A stretch of 40,924 nucleotides of DNA from SIG440 sp045532055 (GTDB taxonomy: Bacteria; Bacillota; Clostridia; Monoglobales; Monoglobaceae). The stretch lies in contig JAZSFF010000043.1 of NCBI GenBank assembly GCA_045532055.1, positions 1 to 40,924 on the forward strand, read 5' to 3'. Below, in pieces: positions 21,414-28,788 of this stretch. Position 1 is the stretch's first letter, and each line of letters starts with the position of its first letter. The notes under the pieces are model-generated. The model made no database searches, had not been told where the DNA came from, and worked only from the letters and a program-made list of their open reading frames with translations. Made by a program: the position numbers and the translations under genes.

Positions 21414-23699
21414 TTACAGTTTTGCTCTGATAATCTTTCCACTTGTAGTCTTTGGGAGTTCGTCGCGGAACACCACAATTCTGGGATATTTGTATGGAGC
21501 AGTATGTTCTTTGACGTACTGCTGAATTTCCTTTTTCAGTTCCTCGCTGGGAACGGTGTCCTTGGTTAGAACAATGCTTGCCTTGACAACTTGTCCACGA
21601 ACATCATCAGGTTCTGCCGAAACGCCACATTCAAGAACATAAGCAAGTTCCATAATAACGCTTTCGATTTCAAAAGGACCTATGCGGTATCCTGAAGATT
21701 TGATAACGTCATCAATTCGGCTTACATAGAAGTAGAAACCGTCTTCATCCTTGTACGCCACATCACCGGTGTGATAAAGTCCGTCGTGCCATACTTCGCG
21801 GGTCTTTTCTTCGTCACGGTAATATCCTTTAAACAAACCGCAGGGAATCTTTTCAGAAGTTCTGATTACGATTTCACCATTTTCACCTACGCCAACACTG
21901 TTGCCCTCGGGGTCAACAATATCAACATCATACAGGGGTACCGGCTTGCCCATTGCACCCAGCTTGTACTCGCCGCCATAGAGGTTGCCGATAAGACAAG
22001 TTGTTTCTGTCTGGCCAAAGCCCTCCATGATTTTTAGACCTGTCAATCTTTCAATCTGTTTGAATACCTCGGGGTTAAGCGCTTCTCCTGCTGTTGTTGC
22101 ATGCTGAACAGATGACATATCGTACTTTGAGATATCCTCTTTCATAAGCATTCTGTACATTGTAGGGGGTGCACAGAACGTGGTTATCTTGTACTTTGCA
22201 AACAGTGGCAGAATGTCTGCTGCATCAAACTTGTCAAAGTCATAGACAAAGAGTGCCGCCTCGCACAGCCACTGGCCATAAATTTTGCCCCATGCTGCCT
22301 TTGCCCAACCGGTGTCCGAAATGGTAAGGTGCAGACCCTCGGGGTCAACACAGTGCCAGTAGTTGGCTGTGTGGAAGTGTCCAAGGGGGTATTTATAGCT
22401 GTGAAGAGCCATTTTGGGATTGCCGGTTGTTCCTGATGTAAAGTAAAGCAGCATATCATCATCACCACAGGGTGAATCAGCTTTTCTTTCATAAACATCG
22501 GGGAATACTTTGTACTCTTCGTCAAAGTTTCTCCAGCCGTTCTTTGCGCCTCCAACAATAATTTTTTCTCTCAGGAGCGGTGCGTTCTTTGAACCCGCCT
22601 CTGCTCTGTCTGCAATATCGTCATCAGCAGTACAAAGGATAGCAGTAACTCCTGCTGCCTCATAGCGGTACTCATAGTCATGTTCCTGAAGCAAGAAACT
22701 TGCAGGAATTGAAACAGCACCGATTTTTTGAAGAGCCAGCGTTGCAATCCAGAACTGATAGTGTCTTTTAAGAACCAGCATAACTTTGTCGCCTTTTTTG
22801 ATTCCCAAAGACTCAAAATAATTGGCACAACGTGCAGATTCTTTCATGAAGTCGGTAAAGGTGAACCGTCTTTCTTCATGATTTTTGGACAAGTGTACCA
22901 TAGCAAGCTTGTCCGGCTTGCGACGAGCAATCTCGTCAATAACATCAAAGGCAAAATTGAATTGGTCTTCATTTTTGAAGTCAATAGCAACAAGACTGCC
23001 GTTTTCGTCTTCTTTTGTATCAATAAAGTCGTGATAAACACGTCTGTATTCCTGATGAGGCTTGTAATTTGACTTCATAACACCCTTTGCAGATGCTGTA
23101 TCGCTTTCTGTTCCGTTGAGGACAATTGCATAGAAAATGCTATCTTCCCCGCCCACAGCAATCATACCATGAGGTGTTGAACTGTCGTAATAGATAGTAT
23201 CACCGGCGTGAAGTATCTCGGTGTGTGAGCCAATCTGAATTTTCAATGAACCCTTAACCACAATATCCAGCTCCTGACCGGCGTGAGTGGTAAGCTCTAT
23301 ATCCCTCTGCTCTGCATCGCGGTCATATGCACATTCAACATATAAAGGCTCTGACACTCTGTTTTTAAAGGCAGATGCAAGGTTATAATAAACCATGCCA
23401 TGTGCCTCTTCAATCTTTCTGCCCTCTCCCTTGCGGGTTATGGTGTAGGATTTAAGCGTTGAGCTGACACCTTCAATAATATCAGTAACACCCACCTTGA
23501 AGGCAAGAGCGCATCTGTAGATAAACGCAAAGCTGAGGTCATGGGTCCCTGCTTCACATGCGGCATATTCCTCACGGGATACACCTGTAAGCTTTGCCAT
23601 TGTCTCAACGGAAATTCCGCTGATATGACGCAGTTCCTTGATTCTGGCAGCAACCTCGCTGATTTTAAAGTCCAGCCCTGTCATTGTTTCTTCTTTCAT
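21414..23699 (-). CDS. HTH-cupin-acyl-CoA synthetase (ANL) fusion protein
   Basis: This 761-residue protein joins an N-terminal XRE-type helix-turn-helix (about 14-70, ELRHISGISVETMAKLTGVSREEYAACEAG), a cupin barrel (about 115-195, THAGQELDIVVKGSLKIQIGSHTEILHAGDTIYY) and a complete AMP-forming synthetase (about 225-761). The synthetase has LLYFTSGTTGNPKMALHS, EGFGQTET, YHTGD, SSGYRIGPFEIE and the catalytic Lys755 in KTTSGKII. It should activate a carboxylic acid to its CoA ester, with a DNA-binding, small-molecule-sensing head. The substrate cannot be read; the family resembles medium-chain/acetyl-type acyl-CoA synthetases. A T-box leader lies directly upstream, so expression should respond to an uncharged tRNA. 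Start supported by AAGGAGG. Confidence 0.88.
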   Translation of the reverse strand: MKEETMTGLDFKISEVAARIKELRHISGISVETMAKLTGVSREEYAACEAGTHDLSFAFIYRCALAFKVGVTDIIEGVSSTLKSYTITRKGEGRKIEEAHGMVYYNLASAFKNRVSEPLYVECAYDRDAEQRDIELTTHAGQELDIVVKGSLKIQIGSHTEILHAGDTIYYDSSTPHGMIAVGGEDSIFYAIVLNGTESDTASAKGVMKSNYKPHQEYRRVYHDFIDTKEDENGSLVAIDFKNEDQFNFAFDVIDEIARRKPDKLAMVHLSKNHEERRFTFTDFMKESARCANYFESLGIKKGDKVMLVLKRHYQFWIATLALQKIGAVSIPASFLLQEHDYEYRYEAAGVTAILCTADDDIADRAEAGSKNAPLLREKIIVGGAKNGWRNFDEEYKVFPDVYERKADSPCGDDDMLLYFTSGTTGNPKMALHSYKYPLGHFHTANYWHCVDPEGLHLTISDTGWAKAAWGKIYGQWLCEAALFVYDFDKFDAADILPLFAKYKITTFCAPPTMYRMLMKEDISKYDMSSVQHATTAGEALNPEVFKQIERLTGLKIMEGFGQTETTCLIGNLYGGEYKLGAMGKPVPLYDVDIVDPEGNSVGVGENGEIVIRTSEKIPCGLFKGYYRDEEKTREVWHDGLYHTGDVAYKDEDGFYFYVSRIDDVIKSSGYRIGPFEIESVIMELAYVLECGVSAEPDDVRGQVVKASIVLTKDTVPSEELKKEIQQYVKEHTAPYKYPRIVVFRDELPKTTSGKIIRAKL

Positions 23700-23732
23700 A
23701 TTTTTTCCTCCTTAGAAGTCCTTTGAGAAAAG

Positions 23733-24026
23733 AAAAAACGCCTCAAAGGATATTTCTTTGAGACGAGTTGAAATTTCACCCGCGGTACCACTCAAATTGC
23801 ATGGTTTTGTTAAAACCATACCCCTTTCAGACCCCAACAATCCTTAGGCCCTATGCACTGACGTAGCAAACACGGAAAGGTTCTACTTGCCAAAATTCTT
23901 GGCTTTCTTCCTTCCTGCTCGGGAGCTACAGCAACCGAATTCAGTCTTAACAGTTCGCACCAACCACTGTTTCTCTCAAAAACCTACCCTCGGAGCACTC
24001 TCCTTCAACGCATTTTTTATTCAATT
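23733..24026 (-). promoter_or_regulatory. T-box riboswitch upstream of the acyl-CoA synthetase fusion
   Basis: The minus-strand leader shows the T-box TGGTACCGCGGGTGA (plus 23778-23792), stem III ATGGTTTT/AAAACCAT (about 23801-23819), an apical loop GGTTGGTGCGA inside an AACAGT/ACTGTT stem with a GAGAG bulge, and the terminator CTCAAAG/CTTTGAG with TTTTTT (23733-23762). The T-box bulge UGGU fits a tRNA with an A discriminator. The specifier codon is not certain: UUC or GUA in the 3' side of stem I are candidates. It regulates by premature termination. Confidence 0.92.
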
Positions 24027-24032
24027 ACAGTC

Positions 24033-24061
24033 AACATACCACAATCTCTTGATTTTGTCAA
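24033..24061 (-). promoter_or_regulatory. Promoter of the T-box leader
   Basis: Minus-strand TTGACA (24056-24061), 17-bp spacer, TATGTT (24033-24038) preceded by TGG, an extended -10. Confidence 0.78.
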
Positions 24062-24140
24062 GTATACTTTAAATTTTTCTGCTTTTGCCAAATTTTTGTA
24101 ATTGTTTTGTAACAATGTTGCAACAATTTTGTCAAAGAGG

Positions 24141-24169
24141 TTGACAAAAAAGGTTTGTTGTGGTATTAT
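24141..24169 (+). promoter_or_regulatory. Promoter of the NlpC/P60 gene
   Basis: TTGACA (24141-24146), 17-bp spacer, TATTAT (24164-24169) preceded by TGG. It diverges from the T-box promoter about 80 bp away. Confidence 0.8.
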
Positions 24170-24247
24170 GTCAATGTATGAATTTATGCTTTTGAAAGGA
24201 GTGACATCTGGAAATACCATTTAACGTACAATTTGGAGGTAAAAATT

Positions 24248-24931
24248 TTGTTTAAATTTAAGAGATTTTGGGCAGTTACGGTTGCCCTGATTATAGCTCT
24301 TTCTGCCGTATCTTTTACAGCATCGGCAAGCGGGGGCACATCTTACGGAATAGTTACAGCATCACTTTTGAACCTGCGTCAGTCAGCTACAACAAAATCA
24401 AGCATTCTGGCACAGATTCCCAACGGACAATATGTGAATATACACAGTCTGGAATCAGGCTGGGCAAAGGTTTCTTTCAACGGCACAACAGGTTATGTCT
24501 CTCTTGATTATATCAAGGTTATGCAGGGCGAAATGCCATCAAGAAACACCGCGGTTTCAACAAAGGGACAAGCTATTGTGGAACTTGCAAAGCAGTACTT
24601 AGGCACACCTTACGTTTATGGTGGCTCATCACCCAGCGGTTTTGACTGCAGCGGATTTGTATACTTCCTTTACAAATCTATGGGGGTTACACTTAATCGT
24701 GTTGCCGCAGACCAGATGACAAACGGCACCTGGGTTCCCAAGAACGCACTTCAGCCCGGCGACATAGTTGGTTTCACCAACAGAAGCGGATACATAAACC
24801 ACGTTGGCATCTATGCCGGCAACGGTATGATGATTCACTCTCCACAAACCGGAGATGTTGTTAAATACGAGAGTATTGTTACAGGAAATTATGCAGGCCG
24901 ACTCACTTGCGGCAGACGTATTTTTCAATAA
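24248..24931 (+). CDS. Secreted SH3b-NlpC/P60 peptidoglycan hydrolase
   Basis: This 227-residue protein has a signal peptide (to about residue 28, LSAVSFTASAS), a bacterial SH3 domain (about 30-92, VTASLLNLRQSATTKSSILA), a linker, and an NlpC/P60 domain (about 105-227). The catalytic triad residues are Cys134 (GFDCSGFV), His185 (NHVGIY) and His197 (IHSP). It should cleave peptide stems in peptidoglycan at the cell surface. I start at TTG 24248: GGAGG is 8 nt upstream and the signal peptide begins there. A hairpin after the gene separates it from the next gene. It is alone on its promoter. Confidence 0.92.
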   Translation: MFKFKRFWAVTVALIIALSAVSFTASASGGTSYGIVTASLLNLRQSATTKSSILAQIPNGQYVNIHSLESGWAKVSFNGTTGYVSLDYIKVMQGEMPSRNTAVSTKGQAIVELAKQYLGTPYVYGGSSPSGFDCSGFVYFLYKSMGVTLNRVAADQMTNGTWVPKNALQPGDIVGFTNRSGYINHVGIYAGNGMMIHSPQTGDVVKYESIVTGNYAGRLTCGRRIFQ

Positions 24932-24945
24932 AACTAAAAAACCTG

Positions 24946-24972
24946 AAGGGCTGCCCGTGTGACAGCCTTTTT
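24946..24972 (+). terminator. Intrinsic terminator after the NlpC/P60 gene
   Basis: AAGGGCTG (24946-24953) pairs with CAGCCTT (one bulge) and is followed by TTT. Confidence 0.7.
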
Positions 24973-25005
24973 GATTACTCAAAATTTTCCAAGGAGGCTG
25001 TTTGT

Positions 25006-25908
25006 ATGCCAAAATACCGCAAGAAATCGGATAAAAGGCGTTGGTTTTATATTCTTACAATTATTGCGGTGTTTCTTGCATCCTTTGCAACAACAACCCT
25101 GCCGGAGACTATCCGCACTGCTACCAAAAGCGGTTCTCTGGAAATAACCTTTATTGATGTAGGTCAGGGTGATTCCGCTTTGATTGAAACTCCGGAGGGT
25201 GAGACAATCCTCATTGACGGAGGCGAATTCGACACCTATTCATCGCATCTTGAGCCGTTTCTTGATTCCAAAGACATTGAAAAGGTGGATACTGCTGTAA
25301 CCACCCATTATCACAGCGACCACTCCGGCGGAATTTACGAATTGGTCAGCCGTGGCAAAGCTGCAAATCTCGTGCTCCCCGATTACAATGATACCGACAA
25401 TACAAAATCTGACTTGGAATCTGCCGCCAGAGAAACCCACACAGAAATAGAATACATATCAAAAGGCGACTTTTTGAAAAACGATTGCAAAAATTTGACC
25501 ATAGAGGTCTTGCATCCCAAAACCGGAGGACTTTCAGGGGACAATTTCCACAACAACAGCTCAGTGGTTCTTTGGGTGAAATATTTTGATACATCATTTC
25601 TTATAACAGGCGATATAGAAACCCGTGCAGAAAAGGAAATCATCAAAACATATGATATAGAATGCGATGTTCTCAAAGTGCCACATCACGGCTCGTCTAC
25701 TTCTTCGTCAAAGAAGTTTCTGGATGCGGCAGACCCCACTTATGCTATAATAAGTTCAGGAGCCGACAACCCTTATGGACATCCTCATTATGAGGTGATT
25801 GACCGCCTTGAAAATGAGGATATAAGAATATACAACACAGCACATGACGGAAACATTACATTTTACGTGGATTATGACGGAATTCGGGATATAAAATTTA
25901 GTAAATAA
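25006..25908 (+). CDS. ComEC-like metallo-beta-lactamase fold protein, membrane-anchored
   Basis: This 300-residue protein has one N-terminal membrane helix (about 13-33) and a metallo-beta-lactamase domain like the C-terminal part of ComEC/Rec2: IDVGQGDSALIETPEG, THYHSDHSGG (metal ligands), SSVVLWVKYFDTSFLITGDIE, LKVPHHGSSTSSSKKFL and YGHPHYEV. ComEC uses this domain in DNA uptake, possibly as a nuclease or phosphodiesterase. Here the channel part is absent, so it is a free-standing, exported hydrolase of unknown substrate. I start at ATG 25006 with AAGGAGG; the longer frame has no ribosome site. It is followed closely by holA, with a terminator upstream and no clear own promoter. Confidence 0.9.
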   Translation: MPKYRKKSDKRRWFYILTIIAVFLASFATTTLPETIRTATKSGSLEITFIDVGQGDSALIETPEGETILIDGGEFDTYSSHLEPFLDSKDIEKVDTAVTTHYHSDHSGGIYELVSRGKAANLVLPDYNDTDNTKSDLESAARETHTEIEYISKGDFLKNDCKNLTIEVLHPKTGGLSGDNFHNNSSVVLWVKYFDTSFLITGDIETRAEKEIIKTYDIECDVLKVPHHGSSTSSSKKFLDAADPTYAIISSGADNPYGHPHYEVIDRLENEDIRIYNTAHDGNITFYVDYDGIRDIKFSK

Positions 25909-25931
25909 AAGAGAAAGGAGCGGCAAGGATT

Positions 25932-26942
25932 ATGGAACCAAGAGACCTTGACAGACAAATTTCAGGGAACAAGCTGGGACGGCTTTACTTCTTTTACGGT
26001 GAAGAACAGTTTCTTCTGGAAAATAAAATAAAGACCATAAAAAGCCGCCTTATTGACAAAGATTTTGAGGACCTGAACTTTATAAAGCTTGAAGGCAAAC
26101 GTACAACCTGTCAGGACGTGGAAGAACAGCTCCTTTCGGTGCCTGTTATGTCCGACAGAAAAATGGTGGTGGTAAAGGACAGTGGTATTTTCGGCAATGC
26201 CAAAAACAAGGATTTTGCCAAGCTGTGCGAAAGCCTTTCTGACTTGCCGGAATATATTACGGTTATCTTTGCCGAGCATGAATTTGATAAAAGAAAAGAA
26301 AAAAATCTGGATGTTTTTAAAAAGCATGGAGATATTGTGAAATTTGACCGCCTGTCTCCAAAACAGCTTGAGTTGTGGCTTGAGAAAAAGTTTGAAGAAA
26401 AGGGCAAAACGGTGCTGGCAAGTGACCTTTCAAAGATGATAGAACGCTGTGGACAATCCATGGCAACCATCTCAACAGAGTTCCTCAAAGTGCTGAACTT
26501 TGTGGGTGAAAGGGTAAAAATTACTGCTAAGGATATTGAAACAGTGGTTTCAAAAACCTCGGACGCAAGGATTTTTGACATGATAGACAGCATCTCTGAG
26601 GGCAGGACAAAAAAAGTTTTTGAGGAGCTTCGTGCACTGTCTGCCTCAGGAGAAAATGCATCAACAGTCCTGACCTTGCTTTCATCAAGAATGGGCGAAC
26701 TTCTTATGGTAAAACAACTTTTGGATGACCGTCTGGCACCGGATAAAATAGGAGAGTATTTTGAACCCCGAAGACACCCGTTTGTAATCAAAAAACTCTC
26801 TGAACAAAGCCGGAGATTTGACACGGACTACCTGAAGCGAATGACCCTCAAAGGTGCAGAATATACCGCATCCGTACGTTCAGGGCTTGTTGACAAATGG
26901 GTAGCCGTAGAAATGTATGTGGCAGAACTGATTAAAAAATAA
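25932..26942 (+). CDS. holA: DNA polymerase III subunit delta
   Basis: This 336-residue clamp-loader subunit opens the beta clamp at primed sites. The opening GRLYFFYGEEQFLLENKIKTI is the HolA nucleotide-fold start, and SGENASTVLTLLSSRMGELLMVKQL with HPFVIKKLSEQSRRF represents the C-terminal collar region. Length is typical (about 330-345). GAAAGGAG precedes the ATG, 15 nt after the metallo-beta-lactamase gene, with which it probably forms an operon. Many Firmicutes also keep comEC beside holA and rpsT. Here the ComEC-like protein is reduced to its hydrolase domain, and rpsT lies about 7 kb away. Confidence 0.95.
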   Translation: MEPRDLDRQISGNKLGRLYFFYGEEQFLLENKIKTIKSRLIDKDFEDLNFIKLEGKRTTCQDVEEQLLSVPVMSDRKMVVVKDSGIFGNAKNKDFAKLCESLSDLPEYITVIFAEHEFDKRKEKNLDVFKKHGDIVKFDRLSPKQLELWLEKKFEEKGKTVLASDLSKMIERCGQSMATISTEFLKVLNFVGERVKITAKDIETVVSKTSDARIFDMIDSISEGRTKKVFEELRALSASGENASTVLTLLSSRMGELLMVKQLLDDRLAPDKIGEYFEPRRHPFVIKKLSEQSRRFDTDYLKRMTLKGAEYTASVRSGLVDKWVAVEMYVAELIKK

Positions 26943-26951
26943 GTTGAAAGA

Positions 26952-26983
26952 AAACACCCCGGAAAATATCCGGGGTGTTTTTT
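26952..26983. terminator. Bidirectional terminator between holA and gltA
   Basis: A 12-bp stem AAACACCCCGGA (26952-26963) with 26969-26980, followed by a T-tract; on the minus strand it ends the alaS-hinT-gltA unit. Confidence 0.92.
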
Positions 26984-28344
26984 TATCTTTCTTCAATAGG
27001 AGTATACTCTCTGCGTTTTACAACACTTCGGTAAGCCGGGCGTATAATTTTGCCGCCGGTAAGAACCTCTTCAATCCGGTGTGCACACCAGCCAACAATC
27101 CTTGACATTGCAAATATTGGTGTATAAAGTTCTTCGGGAATGCCCAGCATCTGATATATCAATCCTGAATACAAGTCCACATTTGCAGGCATTGGGGAAG
27201 TAATGCCTTTAATGTCAGCAAAAACTTTGGGAGCAAGTCTTTCGACGGCTGCATAAAGTTTAAACTCTTTCTCTGCATCTCCTCCAAGTTCCTTTGACAT
27301 CTTTTCGGCACATGCCTTCAGCAGTACAGCACGTGGGTCAGATAAAGTATAAATAGCGTGACCTATACCATAAATCAATCCGCTGCCGTCCCCTGCCTCT
27401 TTGCGAACAATTTTGCAAAGATAATCATAAACAGCCTCGTCATTGCTCCAGTCATCAATATTGGCTTTCATTTCCGCCATTTGTGCAAGAGTTTTCTGGT
27501 TGGCACCACCGTGTTTAGGTCCTTTGAGAGAGCCGATTGCTGCAGCAACTGCTGAATATGTATCAGTATTGCTGGAGGACAAAACTCTTATAGAAAACGC
27601 CGAGTTGTTACCTCCGCCATGCTCTGCGTGGAGCATGAGAGCCAAATCCAGAACCTGTGCCTCTGTTTTAGTATATTTGTGGTTTGGTCTTATCATATAC
27701 AAAAAGTTCTCAGCAACAGAAAGGGATGGGTCAGGATTATGGAGAACCAAACTTTTTTTGTCATAGTAGTGTCTTTTTGCTGCATAAGCATAGGCAATCA
27801 AAGTTGGGAATCTTGCTATCAGCTCAAGACTTTGTCTGAAAAGATTTCCCATACTTATGTCATCGGGATTTTCGTCGTCATAGGAATAAAGTGCAAGAAC
27901 CGACCTCGCCAGCTTGTTCATGATATTGTTGCTTGGTGCCTTAAGAATCATATCTTCGGCAAAGTTTTCGGGCAATGTTCTTTTTGTGGCAATGCTCTGG
28001 GAAAACTCCGCCAGCTCCTCTTTGCTGGGAAGAGTGCCAAACAGCAACAAGAAAATAACTTCTTCAAAACCAAACCGGCCCTCTTTCTGGCAATTTTCAA
28101 CAATATCTTCAATGGAGATACCTCTGTAGCGCAATTTGCCCTCAATGGGTGCTTTTGTTCCCTCGTCAAGGACATATCCGTGCACCTCGCCAATAGCTGT
28201 AAGCCCGGCGAGAACACCTGTTCCGTCAGGATTTCGGAGTCCCCTCTTTACGTTATATTCGGTGTAATAATGCCCTGGTATGGAACTTATATTTTTATGT
28301 TGTTCCAGTATGGCATCAATATATTTGTCGAAGTTCCGATTCAT
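26983..28344 (-). CDS. gltA: Citrate synthase
   Basis: This enzyme condenses acetyl-CoA and oxaloacetate. Motifs include KLRYRGISIEDIVENC, RPNHKYTKTEAQVLDLALMLHAEHGGGNNSAF (catalytic His), LKGPKHGGANQKTLAQM, GIGHAIYTLSDPRA and PMPANVDLYSGLIYQMLG. I start at ATG 28344, giving 453 residues; the longer frame would overlap hinT and lacks a good ribosome site. It is third in the alaS-hinT-gltA unit. A citrate synthase in a fermentative anaerobe probably serves the oxidative half of a partial TCA cycle towards glutamate; the rest of that branch is not in this window. Confidence 0.95.
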   Translation of the reverse strand: MNRNFDKYIDAILEQHKNISSIPGHYYTEYNVKRGLRNPDGTGVLAGLTAIGEVHGYVLDEGTKAPIEGKLRYRGISIEDIVENCQKEGRFGFEEVIFLLLFGTLPSKEELAEFSQSIATKRTLPENFAEDMILKAPSNNIMNKLARSVLALYSYDDENPDDISMGNLFRQSLELIARFPTLIAYAYAAKRHYYDKKSLVLHNPDPSLSVAENFLYMIRPNHKYTKTEAQVLDLALMLHAEHGGGNNSAFSIRVLSSSNTDTYSAVAAAIGSLKGPKHGGANQKTLAQMAEMKANIDDWSNDEAVYDYLCKIVRKEAGDGSGLIYGIGHAIYTLSDPRAVLLKACAEKMSKELGGDAEKEFKLYAAVERLAPKVFADIKGITSPMPANVDLYSGLIYQMLGIPEELYTPIFAMSRIVGWCAHRIEEVLTGGKIIRPAYRSVVKRREYTPIEER

Positions 28345-28424
28345 TTGAACGTCATTCCTTTCCGATGTTTCTTGAGTATCTGCAACAAAAGATGGTTGCA
28401 GATTCAAAGTTTTGCGTTGCGGTA

Positions 28425-28769
28425 TCAACCCGGAGGCCACTGCAGACTTCTGCCGCCCAAAAGATGGAAATGGATGTGACCAACGGTCTGACCTCCGTCC
28501 ACGCCGCAGTTGTTCACAATTCTGTAGCCTTTTTGTGCAAAGCCCAAATCTCTTGCGATTTTTGCTGCTGTTTCAAAGATTTTTGCTATAACAGCAGAAT
28601 TTTCGCCGTTAATTTCGTTTGCAGATGCTATATGTTCTTTAGGTATTATGATGATATGCTCCGGTGCCTGAGGGTCAATATCCCTGAAAGCCAGAACAAA
28701 TTCATCCTCGTATACCTTGGTAGAGGGTATCTCCCCCTGAATAATCTTGCAAAAAAGACAATCTGACAT
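28425..28769 (-). CDS. hinT: Histidine triad (HIT) nucleotide-binding protein
   Basis: This 114-residue HIT protein has the catalytic His triad HIHFHLLGG (His98, His100, His102) at the C-terminal half and the N-terminal CLFCKIIQGEIPSTKVYED with a CxxC zinc-binding pair. HinT proteins hydrolyse nucleoside phosphoramidates such as aminoacyl-adenylates, which may fit its place directly after alaS (19-nt gap). It precedes gltA on the same strand. The length (110-115) and motif are intact, so no damage is seen. Ribosome site GGAGG precedes the ATG. Confidence 0.95.
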   Translation of the reverse strand: MSDCLFCKIIQGEIPSTKVYEDEFVLAFRDIDPQAPEHIIIIPKEHIASANEINGENSAVIAKIFETAAKIARDLGFAQKGYRIVNNCGVDGGQTVGHIHFHLLGGRSLQWPPG

Positions 28770-28788
28770 TTTGTTGTCCTCCCAGAAC

